From positions 806,001 through 870,000 of the forward strand of contig JAZKHE010000002.1 of the NCBI GenBank assembly GCA_040385525.1: DNA of 64,000 bases, read 5' to 3'. The notes under the pieces are model-generated. The model made no database searches, was not told where the DNA came from, and saw only the letters and a program-made list of their open reading frames with translations. Below, piece after piece: positions 16,502 to 25,700 of this stretch (positions are counted from its first letter, which is position 1; every line of letters begins with the position of its first letter). Source of the DNA: JAZKHE01 sp040385525. GTDB lineage: Bacteria > Bacteroidota > Bacteroidia > UBA4408. Made by a program: the position numbers and the translations under genes.

Positions 16502-17806
16502 TTAATTTTCGATGTGTTTTGTTTTAGGAATTCGTAGCAACAATAAAAAACCTGCTACAAAAAATAAAATTAAAACAACAATTGGTTTGCGCATATCGCT
16601 GCTTAACTGACTAATAATGCCAAACGAAAGCATTCCAAAAACTATACTTAATTTTTCGGTTACATCGTAAAAACTAAAAAACGAAGTGTGGTCGTCGGTT
16701 TCTGGTAAAAGTTTGGAGTAAGTTGAGCGAGATAAAGCTTGAATTCCGCCCATTACTAAACCTACAAAAGCAGCCACAATATAAAAATGAGCGGCTGTGT
16801 AAACCAATAAAAAAGTACCAATGCAAATTAATGACCAAATAACAACTGCAATTTTTAACGTGAAAATATTGCCTAATTTTCGAGACGAAAACGAAAATAA
16901 AAATGCACCGAATAAAGCTACAAATTGAATAATTAAAATGGTTGTTATTAGTTGTCCTGATTCTAATTTAATTTCTTCGGATCCAAAGTGTGTTGCAACA
17001 AGCATAACCGTTTGAACGCCCATGCTGTAAACAAAAAATGCAGTTAAAAAACGGGTTAATTGTTTTTCGTGTTTTAGTTGCAACCAAACTTTTCTTAATT
17101 CTTGATAGCCTTTAAAAAAATAACTTTCGTGTTGTGTGTTTTTGTTTTTTGAATTGGGTAAATAGTAAAACGGAATAAACGAAAACACAAACCACCAAGC
17201 GCCCGTACTTAAAAAAGCATAACGCATCATTTGTAATTTTTCGGCTCCAGTTTCTTGTTTCATTACCAAAACTAAGTTTACAATTAAAAGTATGGCGCTA
17301 CCTAAATAGCCTAATGCAAAGCCTTTTGCACTTACTTTATCTTGCATTTCGGGTGGAGCAATTTCTGGTAAATAGGCATTGTAAAAAACTAAACTTCCTG
17401 TAAAACCCATACAGGCTAACACAGCCATTCCAATTCCAAAACCTAAATTTGTTGCATCAAAAAAATACATAAGTGTGCACGATAATGCGCCTAAATAACA
17501 GAAAAATTGCATAAATCTTTTTTTGCTTCCTGAGTAATCGGCAATGCCCGAAAGCAAAGGAATTATAGCTGCAATAACTAAATAAGCAAAAGCTAAAGCA
17601 AAATCGTAAAGCGCTGTATTTTTAAACTCAATGCCCCAGAACGTTACAAGGTTAGAAATTTCATTTCCTGCATCGTCTCTTGTTGTTGTAACAGCTTTGT
17701 AATAGATTGGAAAAATAGTAGCAGTAATAACTAAGTTATACACTGAGTTTGCCCAGTCGTACATTGCCCAAGCATTAATTATTTTTTTGTTTCCTATTTT
17801 TTCCAT
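16502..17806 (-). CDS. MFS transporter, UMF1 (Atg22-like) family
   Basis: The protein has 434 residues and about 12 membrane segments. The N-terminal signature KIINAWAMYDWANSVYNLVI (residues 8-27) is typical of the UMF1 group related to yeast Atg22, proposed to export amino acids or similar small solutes. A mid-protein loop (PNSKNKNTQHESYFFKGYQELRKV) separates the two six-helix halves. It follows hemE closely (12 bases) and probably shares its transcript. The substrate cannot be told from sequence. Confidence 0.88.
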   Translation of the reverse strand: MEKIGNKKIINAWAMYDWANSVYNLVITATIFPIYYKAVTTTRDDAGNEISNLVTFWGIEFKNTALYDFALAFAYLVIAAIIPLLSGIADYSGSKKRFMQFFCYLGALSCTLMYFFDATNLGFGIGMAVLACMGFTGSLVFYNAYLPEIAPPEMQDKVSAKGFALGYLGSAILLIVNLVLVMKQETGAEKLQMMRYAFLSTGAWWFVFSFIPFYYLPNSKNKNTQHESYFFKGYQELRKVWLQLKHEKQLTRFLTAFFVYSMGVQTVMLVATHFGSEEIKLESGQLITTILIIQFVALFGAFLFSFSSRKLGNIFTLKIAVVIWSLICIGTFLLVYTAAHFYIVAAFVGLVMGGIQALSRSTYSKLLPETDDHTSFFSFYDVTEKLSIVFGMLSFGIISQLSSDMRKPIVVLILFFVAGFLLLLRIPKTKHIEN

Positions 17807-17818
17807 TTAAAAAGCAGA

Positions 17819-18844
17819 TTAAAATCTATATTCTTTAACAGTATTTACAAAACATATTACTTTGTCTTTTTCAATATCAGGATATAAACCATGTCCTAAA
17901 TTAGCGATATGGCGTGTATTTCCAAAAGCTTGCAACATTTTTTTTGTTTCCGATTCAATCGTTTTAAAATCAGCATACAACAAACACGGATCCATATTAC
18001 CTTGCAATGTTTTGTTGTTTCCTACTAACTGGCGCGAAAAATTTGCATCCATATTCCAATCTAAACCAATGGTTTGGCAATTTATTTTTCCTAAATCTTC
18101 TAATGCAAAAAATGCACCTTTCGCAAAAACAGTTACCGGAACTTCGTTTATCGCATCACAAATTTTAGAAATATAAGGTAGTGCAAATTCTTTGTATTGC
18201 GCCGGACTCAAACTTCCTGCCCACGAATCGAACAATTGAATTAAATCTGCACCAGCAACAACTTGTGCTTTTAAATAATTAATGGTGCTTTGCGTAATTT
18301 TTTCTAACAAGGCATGCGCCGCTTGTGGTTGTGTGTACAAAAACTTTTTAGCTTTCGAAAAAGTTTTAGAACCACTACCTTCAACCATATAAGCAAAAAT
18401 TGTCCAAGGTGCGCCAGCAAAGCCAATTAAAGGAACTCTATTGTTTAAATTTGTTTTGGTTAATTTAATGGCATCTAACACATAATTCAAATCTTCGCCT
18501 TGTGCAATTTTTAATTTATCTATGTCTTGTTGATTTTTTATAACTTCTTCAAACCAAGGACCTTTCGCTTCAACCATTTGGTAATCTAAGCCCATTGCTT
18601 CTGGTATTACTAGAATATCAGAAAATATAATTGCAGCATCAACTCCTAAAATATCAACTGGTTGTATTGTTACTTCGCAAGCAAACTCTGGACTTTTTAC
18701 CAACTCTTTAAAACCACCCATTTTGCTTCTAACGGCTCTGTATTCGGGTAAAATTCTTCCTGCCTGACGCATTAACCAAACTGGTGTGCGTTCTGTTTTT
18801 TCTCCTTTTGCTGCTCTTAGTAATAAATCGTTTTGCAATGCCAT
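17819..18844 (-). CDS. hemE: Uroporphyrinogen decarboxylase
   Basis: HemE decarboxylates the four acetate groups of uroporphyrinogen III to give coproporphyrinogen III in heme synthesis. The N-terminal signature PVWLMRQAGRILPEYR (about residues 21-36) and the IQLFDSWAGSL block are intact. The 341-residue length is normal. It is divergent from the bestrophin gene, with a 100-base intergenic region. Heme demand in this neighbourhood includes PuuD and the cytochrome c peroxidase. Confidence 0.96.
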   Translation of the reverse strand: MALQNDLLLRAAKGEKTERTPVWLMRQAGRILPEYRAVRSKMGGFKELVKSPEFACEVTIQPVDILGVDAAIIFSDILVIPEAMGLDYQMVEAKGPWFEEVIKNQQDIDKLKIAQGEDLNYVLDAIKLTKTNLNNRVPLIGFAGAPWTIFAYMVEGSGSKTFSKAKKFLYTQPQAAHALLEKITQSTINYLKAQVVAGADLIQLFDSWAGSLSPAQYKEFALPYISKICDAINEVPVTVFAKGAFFALEDLGKINCQTIGLDWNMDANFSRQLVGNNKTLQGNMDPCLLYADFKTIESETKKMLQAFGNTRHIANLGHGLYPDIEKDKVICFVNTVKEYRF

Positions 18845-18944
18845 AAAATAATTTGAATTTAACTCAACAAAAATAATCTTATTTAGTTAGGATAAATGTC
18901 ATTTAAGCGTCAATTTTCAATATTTTTGCAACAAATAAAATAAT

Positions 18945-19835
18945 ATGGTAAAGTATAATCCCAAAGATTGGTTTAAGCTAATATTTCAATTTCATAAAAG
19001 CGATACGTTTCGTCAGTTAATATGGGCAATGTTGTCTGTTGCTTTATACGCTTGGATAATAACCTATTTGGAACTACATTATATTCATCCTTCAAAAATA
19101 AATTACGCCGTAATCTATTCGTTGTTGGGTTTTGTACTCTCTTTATTATTGGTTTTTAGAACAAACACCGCTTATGAAAGATGGTGGGAAGGAAGAAAAG
19201 CCTGGGGAAGTTTAGTAAATAGTTCAAGAAATTTATCGCTAAAATTAAGTGCAATTTTACCTGAAAAATCAACTGAAAGAGAATTGTTTTTTGTTTTAAT
19301 ATCCAACTACACACATAGCTTACGCGATCACTTGCGGGGGAAATACAATCATGATGATTTATATGAATTTGATGGTTTTAAAAAAGAAGATTTAATTAGT
19401 CATAAACACAACCCCAACTATTTTGCGCTTTTATTGCACAAAAAAATAAATCAATTGCATAAAGAAAATAAAATTACAGAAGCGCAATTAATTGTTATTA
19501 ATAAAGAGCTTGAAACTTTTACTGATGTTTGCGGCATTTGCGAACGAATTAAAAAAACGCCCATACCATATTCGTACAGTTTATTTATTAAAAAATTTAT
19601 TTTTATTTATGTGATGACGATGCCCTTTGCATTTGTAAATGAATTTGGTTATGGCGTAGTTCCCTTAATAACTTTCGTGTTTTATGCCTTGGTAAGTTTA
19701 GAATTGATTGCCGAAGAAATTGAAGACCCGTTTGGTTCAGACTCTAACGATTTGCCCATTGATGATATTTGTAAAAACATTAAAAAGGGTAGTGCTGATA
19801 TTTTAGAAATTGAAAATTCTAAAATGGGAATTTAA
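18945..19835 (+). CDS. Bestrophin-family anion channel
   Basis: The 296-residue membrane protein shows the family pattern: an N-terminal WFKLIFQFHKSDTFRQL stretch, two early membrane segments, the conserved FRTNTAYERWWEGRKAWGSL (about residues 66-85) and the late PFAFVNEFGYGVVPLITFV followed by IEDPFGSDSNDLP. Bacterial bestrophins form pentameric channels that conduct anions (some conduct sodium). The acidic end of the protein (EDPFGSDSNDLP) corresponds to the calcium-clasp region of animal members. Confidence 0.92.
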   Translation: MVKYNPKDWFKLIFQFHKSDTFRQLIWAMLSVALYAWIITYLELHYIHPSKINYAVIYSLLGFVLSLLLVFRTNTAYERWWEGRKAWGSLVNSSRNLSLKLSAILPEKSTERELFFVLISNYTHSLRDHLRGKYNHDDLYEFDGFKKEDLISHKHNPNYFALLLHKKINQLHKENKITEAQLIVINKELETFTDVCGICERIKKTPIPYSYSLFIKKFIFIYVMTMPFAFVNEFGYGVVPLITFVFYALVSLELIAEEIEDPFGSDSNDLPIDDICKNIKKGSADILEIENSKMGI

Positions 19836-19874
19836 CACTATAGATAAAATCTATTGCTTAATAAAAAATATCAA

Positions 19875-19906
19875 TTTGAATTATAATTGGCGTAGCTTTA
19901 CTTTTG
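19875..19906 (+). promoter_or_regulatory. Promoter of the cytochrome c peroxidase gene
   Basis: TTTG at 19875-19878 and TACTTTTG at 19899-19906 are separated by 20 bases. This exact Bacteroidota promoter places the start point near 19913, ten bases before the ATG, so the leader is very short. Confidence 0.65.
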
Positions 19907-19922
19907 ACAAAAATTTATAGCT

Positions 19923-21011
19923 ATGGAAACAAATTCTACAATTTTAAATCACGCAAAAATAAGTTTTGTATCAGCCGCAACTCTATTTGTATTGGCTGTA
20001 TTGTTTAACGCATGTAGCTCTGATAAAACTACTGAAAAAATTGTAGATCCAGAAAACGAGCGTTATGATGTTGCATTGCAAGATAAATTAGAAAACTTAA
20101 AAGCAATTTCAGCGGTTGATGCTTCGGTAAGACCCGAAAACAATGCGAAAGCTAAGTTAGGTCAGTTTTTATATTTTGATACACGTTTATCAAAAGACGG
20201 AAAAAACTCGTGCAACTCTTGTCATAACTTAAATACGTTTGGGGTTGATAATTTACCGTTTTCGCCTGGCGATAAAGGATTGTTAGGAGGAAGGAATTCG
20301 CCCACAACATTAAATGCAGCTTTGCATGCTAGTCAATTTTGGGATGGCAGAGCAAAAGATGTGGAAGAACAAGCGGGTGGGCCCATTTTAAATCCTATTG
20401 AAATGAACATACCTAGTGAACAATTTTTGATTGATAGATTAAAGACGATTGATTTGTACAAAAAATTATTTGCTACTGCTTACCCAACGGAACAAGATCC
20501 GTTTACTTATAAAAATGTTCAAGATGCAATTGGTGCTTTCGAAAGAGCTTTAATTACGCCATCTCGTTATGACGAATATTTAAATGGAAAAAAAGATGCG
20601 CTTACTTTAGATGAGAAAAAAGGTTTAATGAGTTTTACGCAAGTGGGTTGTATAAATTGTCATAATGGCGAAGCGTTAGGTGGAGGAGCAGGATTTCAAA
20701 AATTTGGCATGTTTGCTAATTACTGGGATTATACAAAATCTACAAAGCGTGATGAAGGAAGATTTGAATTAACTAAAAACGAAGCAGATAAATATTTTTT
20801 TAAAGTTCCATCGTTACGTAACATCGAAAAAACGCATCCTTATTTTCATGATGGTAGCGTAAAAAGTTTAGACGAAGCCGTAAAAATTATGGCAAAAACA
20901 CAATTAAATTACAAGTTGAACAATGAAGAAGTTAAAAATATAACAGCCTTTTTAAAAGCACTGAATGGCGATATTCCTGCCGACTATAAAACTGCTCCGA
21001 TGGGTTTGTAA
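19923..21011 (+). CDS. Di-heme cytochrome c peroxidase (CcpA/MauG family) lipoprotein
   Basis: These periplasmic enzymes reduce hydrogen peroxide with electrons from small cytochromes. Two heme-binding sites are visible, CNSCH (about residue 97) and CINCH (about residue 239), and the conserved SPTTLNAALHASQFWDGRA block lies between them. The N-terminus has a hydrophobic stretch ending in LFNAC, a lipobox, so the mature protein is probably anchored to a membrane by a lipid. The length of 362 residues is normal. It is the last rightward gene before a strong bidirectional terminator. Confidence 0.92.
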   Translation: METNSTILNHAKISFVSAATLFVLAVLFNACSSDKTTEKIVDPENERYDVALQDKLENLKAISAVDASVRPENNAKAKLGQFLYFDTRLSKDGKNSCNSCHNLNTFGVDNLPFSPGDKGLLGGRNSPTTLNAALHASQFWDGRAKDVEEQAGGPILNPIEMNIPSEQFLIDRLKTIDLYKKLFATAYPTEQDPFTYKNVQDAIGAFERALITPSRYDEYLNGKKDALTLDEKKGLMSFTQVGCINCHNGEALGGGAGFQKFGMFANYWDYTKSTKRDEGRFELTKNEADKYFFKVPSLRNIEKTHPYFHDGSVKSLDEAVKIMAKTQLNYKLNNEEVKNITAFLKALNGDIPADYKTAPMGL

Positions 21012-21026
21012 TTGATTAATTGTTTT

Positions 21027-21073
21027 AAAAAAAAAGTCCCGTCCCGATAGCTATCGGGATTCGGGTCTTTTTT
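21027..21073. terminator. Bidirectional terminator, dispersed-repeat copy 1
   Basis: A run of A, a G+C stem containing TCCCGATAGCTATCGGGA, and a run of T form a strong hairpin between two convergent genes (peroxidase and 2-oxoacid dehydrogenase E1). The inverse complement is almost identical over about 45 bases to the hairpin at 45789-45833. Confidence 0.9.
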
Positions 21074-21093
21074 ATTTACTCTATAAATGAAAA

Positions 21094-23148
21094 TCAATAA
21101 GCCAATAACTCTTCCATTTTTGCTTTTACTTTTTCTGCTGATGGAATCATGGTTTGTTCTAATACAGAATTTAATGGTATAGCTGGCATGTTTTCTGAAC
21201 CAATAATCATTACCGGTGCATCTAACGATTTAAAACATTTTTCTTGTATTAAACCAACTAAGCTTCTTCCAAACGAATTACTAACAGGCTCTTCTGTTAC
21301 TACTAAGCATTTTTTTGTTTTGCGTACCGATTCAAAAATGGCTTCTTCATCTAGTGGATGCAAGGTTCTTAAATCGATTATTTCTACTTGATTTTTTATT
21401 TCTTTAGATGCATTCAACGCCCAATGTACACCCATTCCGTAAGTTATTACCGAAATTGTTGCTTTGTCATTTTGTTCTTCAATAGCTTGCACACAATTTG
21501 CTTTTCCAAAAGGCAATATATAATCTTCGCTAGGTTCAAATGTGCGAGCTTCGTCGGTTCCTTTTACTTTACTCCAATACAAACCTTTGTGCTCTAAAAA
21601 CACAACAGGATTTGGATCGTAATACGCTGCTTTTAATAAACCTTTTAAATCGGCTCCATTGCTTGGATATGCAATTTTTATTCCTCTAATATTGGTTAAC
21701 ACACTTTCTACTGATGATGAATGATATGGTCCGCCACTTCCGTAAGCGCCAATAGGAACACGCAAAATCATGCTTACTGGCCATTTGCCATTGGTTAAAT
21801 AACACGAACGACTTACTTCTGTAAACAATTGATTTAAACCTGGCCAAATATAATCGGCAAACTGAACTTCTACAATTGGTTTTAATCCTACTGCCGACAT
21901 ACCAACGGTAGAACCCACTATAAATGCTTCTTGTATAGGTGTGTTAAACACACGATTGTCGCCAAATTTTTTTGCTAAGGTAGCTGCTTCTCTAAAAACA
22001 CCACCTAACCTTCCGCCCACATCTTGTCCGTATAACAAACACTCAGTATGTTTTTTCATTAATTCTTCAACAGCAAATAAAGCGCAATCTACCATTACTA
22101 CTTTATCATCTCGTTTAGGAGAACGATCGCCTAACTCTTCGGTGATAGGTGTAGGCGCAAAGTCGTGTGTAAATAAATCAGAAGGTGTTGGGTCTTCTGC
22201 TAATAAAGCACGTTCGTAATCACTCTTAACTTTTTCTGTGGAAGCAATTTCTATATTTTTAATTTCTTCTGCTGTAAAACCAGTAATAATTAATTGTTTG
22301 CGTAATACAGGATAAGGATCTCTACTTTGCGCTTCTTCTAAATCGTCGCGGTACCATTCCATGCGCACTCCCGATGTATGATGATTTAGCAAAGGAACTT
22401 TTGCATGAACTAAAAATGGTCTTCTTTCTTTACGAATAGTATCTATTACTTTTTTTACTGCAGTATAACTTTCAGAAAAGTTTGCTCCATCAATAGTTAT
22501 AGCTTCAATGCCATGAAATCCTTTTGCATATTCAAAAGCATTTTGTGCTCTTGTTTCTTGTGCGTTAGCAGATATATCCCAACCGTTATCTTGTACTAAA
22601 TATAAAATAGGTAATTGTTTTAAAGCTGCCATCTGCAAGGCTTCGGCAATTTCACCCTCGGTAACAGATGCGTCGCCCAACGAACAAACTACAATTGGTT
22701 TTTCAGCAATTGTTTTGTCATCGAGTCCAACATTTTCTTTGTACCAAAAGCCCATTGCCGCTCCTGTTGCTGGAATAGCTTGCATTCCAGTTGCTGAAGA
22801 TTGATGCGGGATTTTTGGTTTATCATCGTCGCGCAAACTTGGGTGACTATAATAGGTTCTCCCTCCAGAAAATGGATCGTCTTTTTTCGCCATTAGTTGC
22901 AACATTAAATCATAAGGTTGCATACCAATACTAAGCAACATAGCATCATCGCGGTAATATGGAAACGCGTAATCTTGCGGTAGCAATTGCATAGCCGTGG
23001 CAATTTGTATTGCTTCGTGTCCGCGCGATGTTGCATGAACATATTTTGAAACTACTTTAAAATTTTCTTCATACAATGATGTCATTGCTTTTGCAGTCGA
23101 CATTAAAGAGAATGCTTTTTCGAGTATTGATTTATCTAGTGTTGCCAT
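21094..23148 (-). CDS. Branched-chain 2-oxoacid dehydrogenase E1, alpha-beta fusion
   Basis: This thiamine diphosphate enzyme performs oxidative decarboxylation of 2-oxo acids and hands the acyl group to an E2 lipoyl subunit. The first half is E1-alpha-like, with the diphosphate motif GDASVTEGEIAEALQ...QDNGW (about residues 163-200). The second half is E1-beta-like, starting near VMVDCALFAVEELMKKH with GQDVGGRLGGVFREA. The 684-residue single chain is a fusion known in Bacteroidota. It is the last gene of the leftward paa run and follows the aminotransferase, suggesting branched-chain amino acid degradation, but no E2 or E3 gene is nearby. Confidence 0.9.
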   Translation of the reverse strand: MATLDKSILEKAFSLMSTAKAMTSLYEENFKVVSKYVHATSRGHEAIQIATAMQLLPQDYAFPYYRDDAMLLSIGMQPYDLMLQLMAKKDDPFSGGRTYYSHPSLRDDDKPKIPHQSSATGMQAIPATGAAMGFWYKENVGLDDKTIAEKPIVVCSLGDASVTEGEIAEALQMAALKQLPILYLVQDNGWDISANAQETRAQNAFEYAKGFHGIEAITIDGANFSESYTAVKKVIDTIRKERRPFLVHAKVPLLNHHTSGVRMEWYRDDLEEAQSRDPYPVLRKQLIITGFTAEEIKNIEIASTEKVKSDYERALLAEDPTPSDLFTHDFAPTPITEELGDRSPKRDDKVVMVDCALFAVEELMKKHTECLLYGQDVGGRLGGVFREAATLAKKFGDNRVFNTPIQEAFIVGSTVGMSAVGLKPIVEVQFADYIWPGLNQLFTEVSRSCYLTNGKWPVSMILRVPIGAYGSGGPYHSSSVESVLTNIRGIKIAYPSNGADLKGLLKAAYYDPNPVVFLEHKGLYWSKVKGTDEARTFEPSEDYILPFGKANCVQAIEEQNDKATISVITYGMGVHWALNASKEIKNQVEIIDLRTLHPLDEEAIFESVRKTKKCLVVTEEPVSNSFGRSLVGLIQEKCFKSLDAPVMIIGSENMPAIPLNSVLEQTMIPSAEKVKAKMEELLAY

Positions 23149-23169
23149 TAAATGTTTTGCTATTTTTAA

Positions 23170-24228
23170 TTAAGCAGTAGCTGCTACAATCCAACTAAAT
23201 TTATCTGCTGTCTTTTTTAACTTGATATTAGTTAATGTTTCATTAATATCTTTTGCAACAGGATTTTCTTTCGGAAATTTAATTGCAGAATCTTTGTAAC
23301 CAATTTCTTCAATCATTGCAATACCAACAGCAGTGCCTGTTCCAAAAGCTTCTTCTAATAAATTATTTTTAGAAGCTTCAATTATTTCTGTCATTGAAAT
23401 TGGTCTTTCTGTTACTTCAAAACCTTTGTCGCGTAATAAATCGATTACACTCATACGCGTAATTCCATTTAAAACAGAACCTTTTAAAGCTGGAGTGATA
23501 AATTTTCCGTTTATTTTAAAAAAGATATTCATTGTACCCACTTCTAAAATATCTTCAAAATTAGTAGCGTCTAACCACAACACTTGGTCGTAGCCTTTTT
23601 TGCGTGCAATTTCGGTTGGTAAAATTGCTCCTGCATAATTTCCTGCTGCTTTAGCTTCTCCCGTTCCGCCATTTGCTGCACGAATAAATTTTGTTTCGGC
23701 ATACAATTTTATTTGTTTGCTAAAGAATGGTCCTGCAGGAGATGCCATAATAATAAACTTGTATTTAGTTGCAGCACGCATACCAATAAATGCTTCGTCG
23801 GCATACATAAAAGGGCGTAAATACAAAGCACTTCCTTCGCTAGTTGGTATCCAATTTTTTTCTAAAGCAACATATTTTTTTAATGCATCAACAAATAAAT
23901 CTTCTGGTATTGTTGGCATTCCCATACGCTGTGCACTAAAATTTAATCGTTTAGCATTTTCGTTCGGACGAAATAATAAGGGTGTTCCATTACTATCTAA
24001 GGTAGCCTTCATGCCTTCAAAAATGGCTTGTCCGTAGTGTAAAGCCATTGCTGCTGGGTGCGTAGGAATTAATTCTAGTTTCTCAATTCTTGGATTATTC
24101 CAAGTTCCATTTTCGTAATCACAAATAAACATGTGATCTGTAAAATGAATTCCCATTGTGCTATTATTAATGTCTACTTCGCTTACTTTTGAAGTTGTTA
24201 CCGGGCTAATTTTAATAGTATGTGACAT
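23170..24228 (-). CDS. ilvE: Branched-chain amino acid aminotransferase
   Basis: This fold-type IV PLP enzyme interconverts leucine, isoleucine or valine and their 2-oxo acids. Family landmarks are HYGQAIFEGMKA (about residues 63-74), the lysine region in FIRAANGGTGEAKAAGNYAGAI (PLP-binding lysine expected in GEAKAAGNY), and the late EAFGTGTAVGI. The length of 352 residues fits the longer eukaryote-like class. It lies 21 bases before the E1 gene, which would use its 2-oxo acid product. Confidence 0.93.
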   Translation of the reverse strand: MSHTIKISPVTTSKVSEVDINNSTMGIHFTDHMFICDYENGTWNNPRIEKLELIPTHPAAMALHYGQAIFEGMKATLDSNGTPLLFRPNENAKRLNFSAQRMGMPTIPEDLFVDALKKYVALEKNWIPTSEGSALYLRPFMYADEAFIGMRAATKYKFIIMASPAGPFFSKQIKLYAETKFIRAANGGTGEAKAAGNYAGAILPTEIARKKGYDQVLWLDATNFEDILEVGTMNIFFKINGKFITPALKGSVLNGITRMSVIDLLRDKGFEVTERPISMTEIIEASKNNLLEEAFGTGTAVGIAMIEEIGYKDSAIKFPKENPVAKDINETLTNIKLKKTADKFSWIVAATA

Positions 24229-24251
24229 AGTTTATGCGTTGTTAAATAAAT

Positions 24252-24848
24252 CTATTTCTTTTTAAATTCTTCTAATGTTTTGTAAAATGCTTCTTGTGTT
24301 GGTCTGTTAGCAGGAATTTCACGCAAAGGTTCAACTGCTTTCATAGTATCAAAACATTCTTTTGGTAATTGTTGATACAAAGCTGTTCCTTTAGTTTTCC
24401 AATCTATCATTTCATCACTCACATCTTTTATAATTGTTGCTGGATTTCCCACTAACATTTTTCTATTCGGAATTTTCGTTCCAGCTTTTACAAATGCTAA
24501 GGCTCCAACAATGCATTCATCGCCCATTTCTACATCGTCCATAATAACGGCGTTCATTCCAATTAAGCAATTAGCACCAATATTTGCGCCGTGTATAATT
24601 GCACCATGCCCAATGTGTGCACCTGCTTTTAGCGTAATTGTTTTTCCTGGAAACATATGCACGGTACAATTTTCTTGCACATTACATCCATCTTCAATAA
24701 CTATTTCTCCCCAATCTCCACGAATAACAGCACTCGGACCCACATAAACATTTTTTCCAATTATTACATTACCAATAACCGAAGCCTGTGGATGAATAAA
24801 GCTACTTTCGTGCACTACGGGAATAAAACCTTTGAATTCGTATACCAT
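24252..24848 (-). CDS. paaY: PaaY-like hexapeptide-repeat protein (gamma-carbonic anhydrase family)
   Basis: The 198-residue protein is a left-handed beta-helix of hexapeptide repeats (for example VIGNVIIGKNVYVGPSAVIR). It carries histidines in ENCTVHMFPG and GAHIGHGAIIHGANIG that would bind the metal of gamma-carbonic anhydrases. PaaY of phenylacetate clusters is such a protein and acts as a thioesterase for dead-end CoA esters. Its place in the paa run supports the PaaY assignment, but a general carbonic-anhydrase-like role cannot be excluded. Confidence 0.82.
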   Translation of the reverse strand: MVYEFKGFIPVVHESSFIHPQASVIGNVIIGKNVYVGPSAVIRGDWGEIVIEDGCNVQENCTVHMFPGKTITLKAGAHIGHGAIIHGANIGANCLIGMNAVIMDDVEMGDECIVGALAFVKAGTKIPNRKMLVGNPATIIKDVSDEMIDWKTKGTALYQQLPKECFDTMKAVEPLREIPANRPTQEAFYKTLEEFKKK

Positions 24849-24887
24849 TTACCAAATTATGAGTTATGAATGATAAGTTATGAGTTT
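24849..24887. repeat. ATTATGAGTTATGA-type intergenic repeat
   Basis: This short array of near-repeats (ATTATGAGTTATGAATGATA, then AGTTATGAG) fills the gap between the PaaY-like gene and the crotonase gene. The same wording flanks the four-helix-bundle gene at 29452-29826, where it forms inverted arms. Confidence 0.5.
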
Positions 24888-25643
24888 TTAAACGCTGAAT
24901 TTCGCTAATTTCTCTTTTGTAAAATCAGATAAAACTAACCTTCCGCTAATTGCTGCTCTGTCTGCCAAAAGTGTATCCCAATCATCTGTTCCTCTCCAAA
25001 ATATTTTTTTCATTTCTAGCATTGCTTCTGGGTTATAAGTACACAAATGTTTTGCGAAATCAGTAACTGCCATATCCAGTTCTTCAATACTTTCGTAAAC
25101 TGATGCATACAATCCTTTTTCTTTTGCCCAATTTGCTTCGTAAAAATTGTTGGCATCAATAGCTATTTGCGACATTGCAGAAACGCCCATTTTTCTTTCT
25201 ATAGCAGGGCTTACCACAAAAGGACCGATACCTACATTTAATTCACTTAATTTAATTGAAGCAAATTTTGTTGCCATACAATAATCTGTAGATGCTGCTA
25301 AACCAACTCCACCTCCAACAGTTTTGCCTTGTATACGACCAATTATAAATTTTGGACATTTGCGCATTGCATTGATAACTTTTGCAAATCCTGAGAAAAA
25401 TATTTTTCCTGTTTCTGCATCGTTAATAGAAATTAATTCTTTAAAACTTGCACCTGCACAAAAAGTTCTGTCGCCACCACTTTTTAAAATAATTACTTTA
25501 ACATCGTTATTATTTCCAACATTAGTAATGGTTTCTGCTAATTGATTTAAAATATTTCCTGGCAACGAATTTTGATCGGGATGAAAAAATTCTATTGTTG
25601 CAATTCCGTTTTCTAAATTATGTTTTACGTATTCTTGTGTCAT
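24888..25643 (-). CDS. Enoyl-CoA hydratase/isomerase family protein of the paa run
   Basis: The 251-residue crotonase has the oxyanion-hole block GDRTFCAGASFKEL (about residues 57-70) and GGGVGLAASTDY (about 111-122). In true hydratases the residue two places after the GGG is usually the first catalytic glutamate (GGGCE); here it is glycine. The second position keeps a glutamate (KLSELNVGIGP). It occupies the place expected of PaaF, 57 bases after paaZ, but the missing glutamate argues for an isomerase or hydrolase-type reaction, or for a different acid-base arrangement. PaaG at 31428 is a separate paralogue. Confidence 0.85.
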   Translation of the reverse strand: MTQEYVKHNLENGIATIEFFHPDQNSLPGNILNQLAETITNVGNNNDVKVIILKSGGDRTFCAGASFKELISINDAETGKIFFSGFAKVINAMRKCPKFIIGRIQGKTVGGGVGLAASTDYCMATKFASIKLSELNVGIGPFVVSPAIERKMGVSAMSQIAIDANNFYEANWAKEKGLYASVYESIEELDMAVTDFAKHLCTYNPEAMLEMKKIFWRGTDDWDTLLADRAAISGRLVLSDFTKEKLAKFSV

Positions 25644-25700
25644 TTTAATTTTATAGTTTTTTGTTTTCTAAAATCTAATATCTCAATTCTCAAATCTTTT

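Noticed and set aside
24849..24887. Short CRISPR-like array
   Set aside because: The units are imperfect, only about 10 bases long and without unique spacers; they are an AT-rich dispersed array.
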